A stretch of 64,000 nucleotides of DNA. It comes from UBA3537 sp038138145. Lineage in GTDB: Bacteria; Bacteroidota; Bacteroidia; Flavobacteriales; Flavobacteriaceae. Position 1 is the first letter of the stretch. Every line of letters starts with the position of its first letter. The notes beneath the pieces were generated by a model. The model saw only the letters and a list, made by a program, of their open reading frames with translations, made no database searches and was not told the DNA's origin. The stretch is taken from the NCBI GenBank assembly GCA_038138145.1, contig JAYQDD010000001.1, positions 372,001 to 436,000 of the forward strand, written 5' to 3'. A program made the position numbers and the translations under genes. Shown one piece after another: positions 25,652 to 34,854 of this stretch.

Positions 25652-26278
25652 ATGACAGAATTTAACCACCTATTTAAAGCCCTTAACATTGTTGAGGATG
25701 AATTAAAAAAAGAGATTTTGAGCGTTGGTGTTTTAGAGCAGGTCCCAAAACATTCATTTATAGTGGAACAACACAAGTACATCAAATGGTTAGCGCTGGT
25801 CATCTCTGGTAAAGTACGCGTTTGGCAAGAAAATGAAGACCGAGAAATTTTGCTTTATTATGTTCGACCAGTACAGACCTGTGTAATGTCTTTGTCTGCC
25901 ACGTTTAGAGACTGTAAAAGCGTCGTAAATGGCAAAACTGAAGAAGATACCACCCTTATCAAAATTCCTGTTCGCTTTGCCACAGAGTGGAGTTTTAAGT
26001 ATAAATCATGGAACAAATTCACCACCAACGCTTTTATTCACAGTTATGAAGACCTTCTTCTCGCCTATAAAAATTTGGCATTCAACAAAGTAGATCAACG
26101 ATTGATGAAGTATTTAAACGCTATGCGCATACAAAACAACACCCCTTTTATAAAACGCTCACACAGTCAGTTGGCCAAAGAAATAGGGACGACTCGAGAA
26201 GTCATTTCCAAAACACTAAAACAACTAGAACACTCTGGGGTTGTAAAACTAAGTTTTAAACAAATCGAACTGCTTTAA
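25652..26278 (+). CDS. Crp/Fnr-family transcriptional regulator
   Basis: A 208-residue regulator. The cyclic-nucleotide-binding-like domain covers about 10-125, and a C-terminal winged helix-turn-helix covers about 145-205 (SHSQLAKEIGTTREVISKTLKQLE). It lacks the four-cysteine set of oxygen-sensing Fnr; the two cysteines at about 80 and 91 are not arranged as a cluster site. The effector is unknown. As the last gene of the cytochrome unit and just upstream of the hydrolase lipoprotein, it probably controls one or both. Confidence 0.85.
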   Translation: MTEFNHLFKALNIVEDELKKEILSVGVLEQVPKHSFIVEQHKYIKWLALVISGKVRVWQENEDREILLYYVRPVQTCVMSLSATFRDCKSVVNGKTEEDTTLIKIPVRFATEWSFKYKSWNKFTTNAFIHSYEDLLLAYKNLAFNKVDQRLMKYLNAMRIQNNTPFIKRSHSQLAKEIGTTREVISKTLKQLEHSGVVKLSFKQIELL

Positions 26279-26333
26279 ATTATTTTTTTCGCAGTTGTAA
26301 CAAAAGGTACAGGTTAATGCTTCCTATCCCTCC

Positions 26334-26341
26334 TACATTTG
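26334..26341 (+). promoter_or_regulatory. TAnnTTTG -7 box for the hydrolase lipoprotein
   Basis: TACATTTG lies 40 bases before the ATG at 26382, in a 103-base gap after the Crp/Fnr gene. No good -33 TTG is seen, so an activator may be needed. Confidence 0.5.
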
Positions 26342-26381
26342 TAACGTAATTCAAATCTATAATAAATAAAACCACAAAAAA

Positions 26382-27560
26382 ATGAAACAAAAAATCAATT
26401 CAATCATCGTCATTTTGTTTGTACTGCTCAGTGTTGGATGCAGCACAAACAAAACAAAACACGAAGTTATGAAAGCCAGCAAATCTTGGATTTCAAATTT
26501 TAACTCTGGAAACACCACAGCAATTGCCAACGCCTATACTGAAAATGCTGTTATGGTCGCGAAACCTTTTGGAACGTTTAAAGGACGTAAAGCCATCAGT
26601 GAATTTTGGACACCATTTGTAAAATCTGGTGCTTCAGATTTGATTTATTCAAACACAAACGTAGAGGTCATCAGCGACACCAAAGCCATTATTTCATCCG
26701 ATTGGGAAATGAACGTTGGAAAAGGAATCATCACCAATGAAACTTGGGAAAAAATAGACGGAACATGGTTACTTACAGAAGACCATTTTGAAGTCAAAGA
26801 ACAATTCAATAACACAAAAAACAATGATCAAATGAACACAAAAGAAACTTATGTATTGGTCCATTCCGCATGGTTAGGCGGATGGCAATGGGAAAACGTA
26901 GCCAAAACCCTTAAAGACAATGGACATTCCGTACTTACACCTGACCTTCCTGGTCATGGAAACGACAAAACACCGCCAGCCGAAATTACTATGAAAGACT
27001 ATGTACGTACCCTATCAAATATTCTAGAAAAGCAAGATAAACCTGTTATTTTGGTTGGACATAGCTTCAATGGAATTACTGTTAGTCGAGTAGCAGAACT
27101 TCATCCAGATAAGGTTAAAAAGCTGGTCTATGTTGCCGCATTTTTATTGCCCAATGGAGGGTCGTTCTTTAAAGCAGTTCAAGGCGTTGAGGGCTCAAAA
27201 GCTGTAGAAAATTTCTATTTGTCGGATGATAAAACTTATGCCTTAGTCAAAGAAGACGAAATCCAGAATGCTTTTGCGCACGATATCCCCAAAGAAGCAT
27301 TTGATGGTGCAAAACCCTATATCGTTCCAGAACCCGCAGCACCACTCATGTATGAACTGGAAATTACAGATGCTAATTTTGGTGAAATCTCGAAATACTA
27401 CGTCGAATGTACCGAAGACAGAGCCATCCCAATTGAGATACAAAGAGCCATGTACAAGGGCAATGTAAAAAAATCATACTCACTAAAATCGAGTCATACA
27501 CCTAACTTCTCTCAACCAGGAAAATTAGCAGCTGTCCTAATGGAAGTTATTGAGGACTAA
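26382..27560 (+). CDS. Lipoprotein fusing an NTF2-like domain to an alpha/beta hydrolase
   Basis: A 392-residue protein. The lipobox is LLSVGC (Cys20), placing it in the envelope. Residues about 25-140 are a SnoaL/DUF4440 NTF2-like domain (WISNFNSGNTTAIANAYTENAVM). After an Asn-rich linker, residues about 153-392 form a complete hydrolase of the pyrethroid-esterase/hydroxynitrile-lyase type: VLVHSAWLGGWQW, nucleophile S228 in VGHSFNG, acid in CTEDRAIP, and His in SSHTPNFSQP. The second domain begins MNTKETYVLVH, which looks like a former separate start. The substrate is unknown. The join is free of stops, so it is a real fusion. Confidence 0.8.
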   Translation: MKQKINSIIVILFVLLSVGCSTNKTKHEVMKASKSWISNFNSGNTTAIANAYTENAVMVAKPFGTFKGRKAISEFWTPFVKSGASDLIYSNTNVEVISDTKAIISSDWEMNVGKGIITNETWEKIDGTWLLTEDHFEVKEQFNNTKNNDQMNTKETYVLVHSAWLGGWQWENVAKTLKDNGHSVLTPDLPGHGNDKTPPAEITMKDYVRTLSNILEKQDKPVILVGHSFNGITVSRVAELHPDKVKKLVYVAAFLLPNGGSFFKAVQGVEGSKAVENFYLSDDKTYALVKEDEIQNAFAHDIPKEAFDGAKPYIVPEPAAPLMYELEITDANFGEISKYYVECTEDRAIPIEIQRAMYKGNVKKSYSLKSSHTPNFSQPGKLAAVLMEVIED

Positions 27561-27581
27561 GTCACTGTCTTAGATTAAATA

Positions 27582-27611
27582 AAATCCTGACCTCTTGGTT
27601 GGGATTTTTTA
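27582..27611. terminator. Terminator between the hydrolase and pirin genes
   Basis: AAATCCTGACC pairs with GGTTGGGATTT around TCTT, with T's after it. The genes converge here. Confidence 0.7.
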
Positions 27612-28331
27612 TTCTAAAATAGGCACTTCAAGAAAAAGTAATTGTGCATCATTTTCCGCAATGACTTCAAAAGATGAAGTTTTCGAAATACCAACAGCAT
27701 CTCGCTTTCCTAACTTTTGATCCAAAATGGCTGAACTACCGTAAATCTGTAAAACATAAACACCGTGTGCCTGGGACTTTAAAGTATATTTGAACACATC
27801 ATCTGTATTCAAGTTGATTCTTGATATTTGTGCATCTTGATGAATTTTTAAACTATTTTCAAGCTTAAAATCATCAATTGACTCTATTAATACTTGTAAA
27901 ATTCCATATTTCGACTGTTCAAAATGCCGTTGATCATAACGCGGCGAAACACCATGTTTATTTGGTAAAATCCAAATTTGAAACAAGCTTAAATCTTCGG
28001 TTGAAGATGCATTCATTTCAGAATGAAAAACACCTGTACCCGCCGACATAACTTGAACCTCTCCTGCCTTTACTGTTAACCATTGCTCACTCATAGAATC
28101 TTTGTGTTTCAAAACCCCAGATATAGGTATGGTAATAATTTCCATATTATCGTGGGGATGTGTTCCAAAGCCCATATTTGGTGCAATTCGATCATCATTT
28201 AGGACGCGTAATGCACCAAAATTCATTTTTTTTGGGTCAAAATAACGCGCAAAACTAAAAGAGTGGTTGGCCTTAAGCCAACCATGATCTGCAAAACCTC
28301 TTGAGGAGGCAGGATGAAAAATAATATCCAT
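27609..28331 (-). CDS. Pirin family protein
   Basis: A 240-residue bicupin. The N-terminal cupin holds the metal site, with THPHDNMEI (two His and Glu) and a further His in TGVFHSEMN. Bacterial pirins of this YhhW type have been shown to have quercetin 2,3-dioxygenase activity, but the cellular role is usually unclear. It is single, divergent from the acyl-CoA carboxylase gene, and shares a 95-base intergenic region with it. Confidence 0.88.
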   Translation of the reverse strand: MDIIFHPASSRGFADHGWLKANHSFSFARYFDPKKMNFGALRVLNDDRIAPNMGFGTHPHDNMEIITIPISGVLKHKDSMSEQWLTVKAGEVQVMSAGTGVFHSEMNASSTEDLSLFQIWILPNKHGVSPRYDQRHFEQSKYGILQVLIESIDDFKLENSLKIHQDAQISRINLNTDDVFKYTLKSQAHGVYVLQIYGSSAILDQKLGKRDAVGISKTSSFEVIAENDAQLLFLEVPILE

Positions 28332-28407
28332 ATCAACTGTTTTCTTCTTAGTGTGAAAAGAATTATAATTCTTCGTTAAACAAAATTCGTTAAGTAAAGA
28401 TAATTCT

Positions 28408-28415
28408 TACTTTTG
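28408..28415 (+). promoter_or_regulatory. TAnnTTTG -7 box for the acyl-CoA carboxylase gene
   Basis: TACTTTTG lies 11 bases before the ATG at 28427. Confidence 0.55.
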
Positions 28416-28426
28416 TTGTAAAGATA

Positions 28427-30061
28427 ATGCACATGGATCTAAACTTCAATAAAAACGAAGACCAGAACAAACTACTTGTTTCTGAACTAAAAAAACGGTT
28501 GATACAAGTAAAACTAGGCGGTGGTGCAGCCAAAATTGAAAAACAACACGCTAAAGGAAAAATGACCGCACGAGAGCGTATTGATTATCTTTTGGACCCT
28601 AAATCAAAATCCATCGAAATTGGCGCTTTTGCAGGTCATGGCATGTATCCTAAACACGGTGGTTGCCCTTCTGGTGGTGTCATCGTAAAAATGGGCTATA
28701 TTGCCAAACGCCAGTGTATCGTGGTGGCCAATGATGCAACTGTGAAAGCTGGAGCTTGGTTTCCTATCACAGCTAAAAAGAATTTACGTGCACAAGAAAT
28801 TGCAATAGAAAACAAACTCCCCATCATATATCTTGTAGATTCAGCAGGAGTCTATCTCCCTATGCAAGACGAAATTTTTCCTGACAAAGAACACTTTGGG
28901 CGTATTTTTAGAAACAACGCCATCATGAGCAGTATGGGCATCACACAAATATCGGCGGTCATGGGCAGTTGTGTCGCTGGTGGAGCCTACCTTCCCATTA
29001 TGAGTGACGAAGCTATTATTGTCGATAAAACGGCCAGTATTTTTTTGGCAGGAAGCTATCTGGTTAAAGCCGCCATTGGCGAAAGTATCGACAATGAAAC
29101 CCTTGGCGGTGCTACTACCCATTGCGAAATCAGTGGTGTAACAGATTATAAAGCCAAAAATGATAAAGATGCTTTAGACAAAATAAAGTCTATAATAGAT
29201 AAAATTGGCAGTGCAGAACATGCTGGATTTAACCGAACAAAAGCCGTGCAACCCAAAGAAAATCCTGAGGACATTTTTGGAATCCTACCGCGCTCGCGTG
29301 CCGATCAATATGACACCTACGAAATCATCAAACGATTAGTCGATAATTCAGAATACGAAGAATACAAAGCGGGTTATGGAAAAACCATCATCACGTGCTA
29401 TGCGCGCATTGACGGTTGGGCCGTTGGTATTGTAGCGAATCAACGTAAGTTGGTCAAAACCAAAAAAGGAGAAATGCAATTTGGCGGAGTGATTTATAAC
29501 GACAGCGCCGACAAAGCGACTCGATTTATTGCCAATTGTAATCAGAAAAAAATTCCTTTGGTGTTTTTACAAGATGTTACTGGATTTATGGTCGGCAGCA
29601 AAAGTGAACACAGTGGTATCATCAAAGATGGCGCAAAAATGGTAAATGCTGTAAGCAATAGCGTAGTGCCAAAATTTACCATCATCATGGGGAATAGCTA
29701 CGGAGCAGGGAATTATGCCATGTGTGGCAAGGCCTATGACCCTCGATTGATAGCCGCATGGCCAAGTGCAGAATTGGCCGTAATGAGTGGAAATAGCGCT
29801 TCTAAAGTACTGTTGCAAATAGAAACTGCAGCGCTCAAAAAACAAGGGAAAAAAATTACGGAACAACAAGAAGCCGAATTACTCTCCAGCATCAAAGAAA
29901 AGTACGACGAACAAGTTTCACCCTATTATGCCGCTGCACGGCTTTGGACTGATGGTGTTATCAATCCGTTGGAAACACGTACATGGATCAGTATGGGTAT
30001 TGAAGCGGCTAACCATGCACCCATCGACAAAGACTTTAACTTAGGTGTGATTCAAGTTTAA
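28427..30061 (+). CDS. Acyl-CoA carboxylase beta subunit (carboxyltransferase)
   Basis: A 544-residue carboxyltransferase that moves CO2 from biotin to an acyl-CoA. The ARERIDYLLDP start, GHGMYPKHGGCPSGGVIVKMG and the second-half glycine motifs (GNSYGAGNYAMCG, WPSAELAVMSG) place it nearest to methylcrotonyl-CoA carboxylase beta, an enzyme of leucine breakdown; a propionyl-CoA or other substrate is possible. No biotin-carrying alpha subunit is adjacent, so the partner is elsewhere. ATG 28427 and ATG 28433 are both possible starts. It overlaps the convergent menE end by 21 bases. Confidence 0.85.
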   Translation: MHMDLNFNKNEDQNKLLVSELKKRLIQVKLGGGAAKIEKQHAKGKMTARERIDYLLDPKSKSIEIGAFAGHGMYPKHGGCPSGGVIVKMGYIAKRQCIVVANDATVKAGAWFPITAKKNLRAQEIAIENKLPIIYLVDSAGVYLPMQDEIFPDKEHFGRIFRNNAIMSSMGITQISAVMGSCVAGGAYLPIMSDEAIIVDKTASIFLAGSYLVKAAIGESIDNETLGGATTHCEISGVTDYKAKNDKDALDKIKSIIDKIGSAEHAGFNRTKAVQPKENPEDIFGILPRSRADQYDTYEIIKRLVDNSEYEEYKAGYGKTIITCYARIDGWAVGIVANQRKLVKTKKGEMQFGGVIYNDSADKATRFIANCNQKKIPLVFLQDVTGFMVGSKSEHSGIIKDGAKMVNAVSNSVVPKFTIIMGNSYGAGNYAMCGKAYDPRLIAAWPSAELAVMSGNSASKVLLQIETAALKKQGKKITEQQEAELLSSIKEKYDEQVSPYYAAARLWTDGVINPLETRTWISMGIEAANHAPIDKDFNLGVIQV

Positions 30062-31111
30062 CAAATCTAAGGTTTTCTGGCGTTGGATTTTTCCGGATTT
30101 AGTCCTATGAAATTTTGGTAAGAAATAAGTGGCCTTAGGCCTTTTAATGGTTTCAATATCGCCTAAATCCAAATCCAATTGTTTGGCTTTACTTTCTACA
30201 ATTAAAACTACTTTTTGACCTAGTATTTCATCTGAAATCCCAGCAACAAAAAAAGGTGTTTTTATCTGATTTTGTAGTTTTTGCTCCAATACTTCTGGGT
30301 GTATTTTTAACCCTCCAGAATTTATCACATGATCAAAGCGGCCCAACCATTTAAAAGCATCTTTGGAAATTAGAGAAACCACATCGTTTGTTTGCAAAAG
30401 CTTAGGGTTTAAGTGTGGTGCGTTCACCGTGAGGCAACCACGATCGTCTTGGGCAATAGAAATGTTTGGCAGTACTCTAAAAACAGTTTCACCTTCAGAT
30501 AGATTTTTAGCAGCAATATGACTGACCGTTTCTGTCATTCCGAAAGTTTCAAAAACTGTGCAATTGTACTGTTTCAACTGATGTGCTAAATCTATTGAAA
30601 CAGCTGCGCCACCCACCAAAAGTGTCCCAATTAAATTAAGTTTTGAAAGGGAATTGTAGATTTGCAAAGGCACCATTGCCGAAAAATCATAGGGTTTAGA
30701 AATAAGCTCTAAAGGGCTCGAAGAGGGTTCTATAATATCTAATTTTAGCCCTAAGACCCAAGCACGAACAAACATCATTTTGGCAGCAATGTATGAAAAC
30801 GGTAAGCAACAAAGTGCAGAATCACCAGGACTTAAATTAAAAAAAACACCTGTTGCTTTGGCGGAATTCACAAATGCTTTTTTTGGTATTGATATTGTGG
30901 TTGGTTCGGAGGTTGTTCCTGAGGTACTTAAGCAAATATTTTCAGAGTCATCAACCCAATTTAGGATAAATTCTCCTAAATTACGCTCATTTTCACTTCC
31001 TGTCTTGGTGAAGTCATTGGCCAATATTTTGGCGGTATCAATAGTGTATTGAACACCATTGAGTTGAAATGATTCATTGGGTTTTGTATGACTTATCGCA
31101 TTATTCAACAT
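30041..31111 (-). CDS. menE: o-Succinylbenzoate--CoA ligase
   Basis: An AMP-forming ligase of menaquinone synthesis that activates o-succinylbenzoate to its CoA thioester. At 356 residues it is clearly shorter than the usual 450-490; it starts almost directly at the ATP-binding motif (STSGTTSEPTTISIP, about 62-76) and so lacks most of the N-terminal subdomain. FETFGMTETVSHIA and the C-terminal FHRTKSGKIQR with its catalytic Lys are present. Short MenE proteins are, to my knowledge, usual in Flavobacteria. Its start overlaps the CPBP protease stop by one base. Confidence 0.88.
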   Translation of the reverse strand: MLNNAISHTKPNESFQLNGVQYTIDTAKILANDFTKTGSENERNLGEFILNWVDDSENICLSTSGTTSEPTTISIPKKAFVNSAKATGVFFNLSPGDSALCCLPFSYIAAKMMFVRAWVLGLKLDIIEPSSSPLELISKPYDFSAMVPLQIYNSLSKLNLIGTLLVGGAAVSIDLAHQLKQYNCTVFETFGMTETVSHIAAKNLSEGETVFRVLPNISIAQDDRGCLTVNAPHLNPKLLQTNDVVSLISKDAFKWLGRFDHVINSGGLKIHPEVLEQKLQNQIKTPFFVAGISDEILGQKVVLIVESKAKQLDLDLGDIETIKRPKATYFLPKFHRTKSGKIQRQKTLDLLNLNHT

Positions 31112-32040
31112 TAGTCTTTAGTGACATTACCAAATAGTTTTTCTTTCCAGTCAGTCCAGTTGTATTTTTTTGCAAAAATATAGAGCAATAATGGATAAAT
31201 TACGAAAACTGGAAAAAAGACTTCTGCCCCAGCTATTTCGGGCTCTGAAATGTCTTTTAGTATAGAATGGGTTTGGAAAGCCGTCCAATCGGCGGTAAGC
31301 AACAACGCGGCCAAAAGGTTGTTTGCCGCATGAAAACCAAGCGCTAATTCCAATCCTTCGTCCATAAGCGTCATGATGCCCAACAAAAATCCTGTTCCGA
31401 CATAATGAACTAAAAGGATGTGTCCGAGTTTGCCAATTTCAGGGTTTGAAATGTGCAATAATCCAAATAATGTGGACGTCAAAACAAGAGGCAACCATCT
31501 GTTTTTTGCCAATACTCCTATACCTTGCATCAAATAGCCACGAAAAAAATATTCTTCAAAACTTGTCTGCAATGGTATAAAAAGAACAGAAATAAGCAGT
31601 AAAATTAAAAATGGTTTTAATTCAAAATTAAACACATAGTGCACTGGATTCATAACATATTCTAAACCAATAAAAAAACTTGTAAAAACACCCCAAACGA
31701 TGAACGCAAACCAAAAACGACCCCAATCGATTTTAGCTCTTGAGGTGGTTAAACTTTTTAGGGTTTGTTTATGTAAGAACTTTGCAACAACAAATACAGC
31801 CAACAGCCCCACAGCAAAGGAGAGCAACATCAAAAATAGATTCAAATTTGAATCCAACATAGCCATAAGTTGATAAGGATCTTCCAGAGTCGCTACATTA
31901 CCTCCATCTTCCATCAACTTAAGCATTAAGGCAACCGTGAATGGGATTTGCCCAACAATCACCCCTATGGCTACAATAATAAGGCCAACAAGATACAGCC
32001 ACCAATCGTGTTCGAATTTAAATGCTTGTTTTATATACAT
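31111..32040 (-). CDS. CPBP-family intramembrane protease
   Basis: A 309-residue polytopic protein with about eight transmembrane helices. It has the ABI/CPBP motifs EEYFFRGYLMQG (Glu-Glu and Arg), FGLLHISNPE (His) and FHAANN (His, Asn), which match the glutamate-type proteases related to Rce1. It is inside the menaquinone operon: menC ends 2 bases upstream and menE starts with a one-base overlap. The position suggests a steady association with quinone synthesis, but no substrate is known. Confidence 0.85.
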   Translation of the reverse strand: MYIKQAFKFEHDWWLYLVGLIIVAIGVIVGQIPFTVALMLKLMEDGGNVATLEDPYQLMAMLDSNLNLFLMLLSFAVGLLAVFVVAKFLHKQTLKSLTTSRAKIDWGRFWFAFIVWGVFTSFFIGLEYVMNPVHYVFNFELKPFLILLLISVLFIPLQTSFEEYFFRGYLMQGIGVLAKNRWLPLVLTSTLFGLLHISNPEIGKLGHILLVHYVGTGFLLGIMTLMDEGLELALGFHAANNLLAALLLTADWTAFQTHSILKDISEPEIAGAEVFFPVFVIYPLLLYIFAKKYNWTDWKEKLFGNVTKD

Positions 32041-32042
32041 AT

Positions 32043-33077
32043 CTAAAATTTAATGTTCCATTTATTTAAAGGAATATACGCCAGATGCCCATTTTTTATT
32101 GATAAAGGCGAATCCATGTTGTTTGTAAACAACCCTCCAGTTCCCAACCCTTGAGGTCGTTTTACACCCAAATTATAGGTCCATTGTGCGATGGCATTAA
32201 GGCCAATATTGCTTTCTAATGCACTGGTAATCCACCACCCAATCGACTGATTATCAGCAAAATCTATCCATGACTGACTCCCCGAAAAACCACCCACAAG
32301 CGTTGGCTTTAAAATAATATATTGGGGATTTATAGTTTGTAGCAATTGTTTTCGCTTTGTTACATCATGAACGCCTATTAATTCTTCATCCAAAGCAATA
32401 GGTAAAGGCGTTTTGGAGCAAAGTTCTGCCATAGCATCGTACTGTCCAGCACTTATGGGTTGCTCTATCGAATGCAAATCATAATCTGATAAACGCTTCA
32501 ATTTTTCCATTGCTTCCAAAGGTGAAAATGCACCATTAGCATCCACACGAACTTCAATGGTGCTGGCATCGTATTCATTTCTTATGGACTTGATTAAAGT
32601 CAATTCTGTTGCAAAATCTAAAGCCCCTATTTTGATTTTTATACAATTAAAACCTGCATCTAATTTTGAACGGATTTGTGCTTTCATAAACTGCTCATCA
32701 CCCATCCAAATCAACCCGTTAATTGGTATAAAATCTGTTCCTGAGGTGAATTTTGAAGGGAATAAAATACAAGGTGTTTTTGCTTTTAAATCTAAAAAAG
32801 CCATTTCTAACCCAAATTGAATGGCTGGAAATTCTGCTAATGCTATGAGAAGATGTTCTAAACCTAAATCGATGTGTTCACAAGCCCATTTTAGTTTTGC
32901 TTCAAAATCTGTACAATCATCACAACTCAAGCCACGAAACATACCACATTCACCTATACCAACAGCGCCTTCATCTTCAATTTTGATAAACCATGTGTCT
33001 TTGGTTTTTAGCACCCCACGTGAGGTACCACTGGCGTGTTTAAACTGTAATTGATATGGAAAAAATAATGCTTTCAT
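32043..33077 (-). CDS. menC: o-Succinylbenzoate synthase
   Basis: An enolase-superfamily dehydratase that makes o-succinylbenzoate from SHCHC, 344 residues. The catalytic pair is the KIKIG lysine (about 148) and ILKPTLVGG (about 250). The metal ligands lie in EVRVDANGAF, SIEQPIS and ALDEEL. The N-terminal capping domain (1-95) is present. It is coupled closely with menA (2-base gap) and the CPBP gene (2-base gap). Confidence 0.92.
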   Translation of the reverse strand: MKALFFPYQLQFKHASGTSRGVLKTKDTWFIKIEDEGAVGIGECGMFRGLSCDDCTDFEAKLKWACEHIDLGLEHLLIALAEFPAIQFGLEMAFLDLKAKTPCILFPSKFTSGTDFIPINGLIWMGDEQFMKAQIRSKLDAGFNCIKIKIGALDFATELTLIKSIRNEYDASTIEVRVDANGAFSPLEAMEKLKRLSDYDLHSIEQPISAGQYDAMAELCSKTPLPIALDEELIGVHDVTKRKQLLQTINPQYIILKPTLVGGFSGSQSWIDFADNQSIGWWITSALESNIGLNAIAQWTYNLGVKRPQGLGTGGLFTNNMDSPLSIKNGHLAYIPLNKWNIKF

Positions 33078-33079
33078 TG

Positions 33080-34003
33080 CTAATTGTACCGCATAAAATG
33101 TTCAATAATAAGCGCTGTAGCAAACAACAACGACAAGACAAAAGTAGACAATGCAACGAGTTTTAGGTGTGGGTCGTACGCTTTGGGGTTTGTTATGTAA
33201 TAAATAGATTTAAGATGAAATAATAAAGGGACAAAGGCAATCCATGTGACAAACATTAGTTTTGAAAAAGACATGATGTGCTGAAAAATGACCATCATAA
33301 TTATAGCCAAAAGAATAAGTGAAAAATGATACACTTTAGCATTTTTAGGTCCCAAATATCCAGCCAATGTATTTTTATTTGATTTTAGATCCGAGTCTAA
33401 GTCGCGCATGTTATTCAAATTAAGTACTGCTGCGCTTAACAATCCAACAGATGAAGCAGGTAATAAGAGGCGAAAATCTATGTGTTGAGCAAATAAGAAA
33501 AAAGTACCAAAAACACTGAGCAAACCAAAAAATATATATACCATAAGATCGCCAAGTGCTTTGTAGCCATACGCAGACTTTCCCACCGTATAGCTAATGG
33601 CAGCATAAATGGATAATCCACCCAAAACCATAAAAATCAAAGCATTAAGCAACTGATTTAAACCAAAAACCAACAGGATAAGTGACAGGGCTAAAACCCC
33701 ACTGATGATTGCATTGAGCACTACAGCCAACCGCATTTGCTTGGCAGAAATTGTACCACTCTGAATAGCACGTTTTGGACCAATACGCGAATCATTATCG
33801 GTCCCTTTGACGCCATCACCATAATCATTGGCCAAATTGGATAAAATTTGGAAACTTAAAGTCGTTAGAATGATAAGGATAAAGATAGAGACATCAAAAA
33901 CATCTAAAAAATAGGCATAACTAGAACCCACAATTGCCCCTGAAATCGAGAGCGGCAATGTACGAAGTCGAGATGCCGATATCCAAGACTTTAGATGGGC
34001 CAT
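33080..34003 (-). CDS. menA: 1,4-Dihydroxy-2-naphthoate polyprenyltransferase
   Basis: An integral membrane UbiA-family prenyltransferase, 307 residues with about eight to nine helices. It attaches the isoprenoid tail to dihydroxynaphthoate. The two Asp-rich motifs that bind prenyl diphosphate via magnesium are NLANDYGDGVKGTDND (about 61-76) and NNMRDLDSDLKSNKNTLA (about 196-213). It lies one base downstream of menB on the same strand. Confidence 0.93.
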   Translation of the reverse strand: MAHLKSWISASRLRTLPLSISGAIVGSSYAYFLDVFDVSIFILIILTTLSFQILSNLANDYGDGVKGTDNDSRIGPKRAIQSGTISAKQMRLAVVLNAIISGVLALSLILLVFGLNQLLNALIFMVLGGLSIYAAISYTVGKSAYGYKALGDLMVYIFFGLLSVFGTFFLFAQHIDFRLLLPASSVGLLSAAVLNLNNMRDLDSDLKSNKNTLAGYLGPKNAKVYHFSLILLAIIMMVIFQHIMSFSKLMFVTWIAFVPLLFHLKSIYYITNPKAYDPHLKLVALSTFVLSLLFATALIIEHFMRYN

Positions 34004-34004
34004 A

Positions 34005-34844
34005 CTAGGGAATCCATTTTTTATTAAAATTTGGTGGACGCTTTTCCAAAAAGGCGTTACGCCCTTCTTTGGCTTCTTCGGTCATATAGGCCAAGCGTGT
34101 CGCTTCGCCCGCAAAAACCTGCTGTCCAACCATGCCATCATCCGTTAGATTCATGGCAAACTTTAGCATTTTTATGGAAATGGGGGATTTTTGTAAAATT
34201 TCTTGTGCCCATTCGAAAGCAGTAGCTTCTAATTTATCGTGAGTAATAACAGCATTGACCATCCCCATATCGAAAGCTTCTTGCGCTGAGTAATTGCGGC
34301 CTAAAAAGAAAATTTCTCGAGCTTTTTTCTGTCCCACCATTTTCGCCAAATACGCCGAACCATAGCCCCCGTCAAAACTTGTAACGTCGGCATCGGTTTG
34401 TTTAAAAATAGCGTGTTCTTTGCTGGCTAAAGTCAAATCGCAAACAACGTGCAGACTATGACCTCCGCCCACAGCCCAACCTGGAACTACAGCAATAACG
34501 GCCTTTGGCATAAAACGAATCAAACGCTGAACTTCCAAAATATTTAATCGATGATAACCATCTTTACCAACATAGCCCTCCTCACCTCGAGCTTTTTGAT
34601 CACCGCCACTACAAAACGAATAAACACCGTCTTTGGGTGATGGCCCCTCTGCACTTAACAAAACAACGCCTATTGAAGTATCTTCGTTGGCATCGTGGAA
34701 TGCTTTGAGTAGCTCTGAAGTGGTTTGTGGCCGAAATGCATTACGCACTTCTGGACGATTAAAGGCAATGCGTGCAACGCCATCACATTTCTTGTAGGTG
34801 ATGTCTTCAAATTCTATTGCGGTTTTCCATTGTATTGCGCTCAT
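34005..34844 (-). CDS. menB: 1,4-Dihydroxy-2-naphthoyl-CoA synthase
   Basis: A 279-residue crotonase-fold enzyme that closes the naphthoquinone ring from o-succinylbenzoyl-CoA. Diagnostic stretches are FNRPEVRNAFRPQT, FCSGGDQKARGEEGY (oxyanion and bicarbonate-site region), VPGWAVGGGHSLHVVCDL and TSFDGGYGSAYLA. It follows the cvfB gene by 10 bases and begins the menB-menA-menC-CPBP-menE series. Confidence 0.95.
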   Translation of the reverse strand: MSAIQWKTAIEFEDITYKKCDGVARIAFNRPEVRNAFRPQTTSELLKAFHDANEDTSIGVVLLSAEGPSPKDGVYSFCSGGDQKARGEEGYVGKDGYHRLNILEVQRLIRFMPKAVIAVVPGWAVGGGHSLHVVCDLTLASKEHAIFKQTDADVTSFDGGYGSAYLAKMVGQKKAREIFFLGRNYSAQEAFDMGMVNAVITHDKLEATAFEWAQEILQKSPISIKMLKFAMNLTDDGMVGQQVFAGEATRLAYMTEEAKEGRNAFLEKRPPNFNKKWIP

Positions 34845-34854
34845 AATGTTTATT

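Noticed and set aside
27582..27611. CRISPR or other short repeat array
   Set aside because: Only a single hairpin terminator is present here, and no regularly spaced repeats are visible anywhere in the window.
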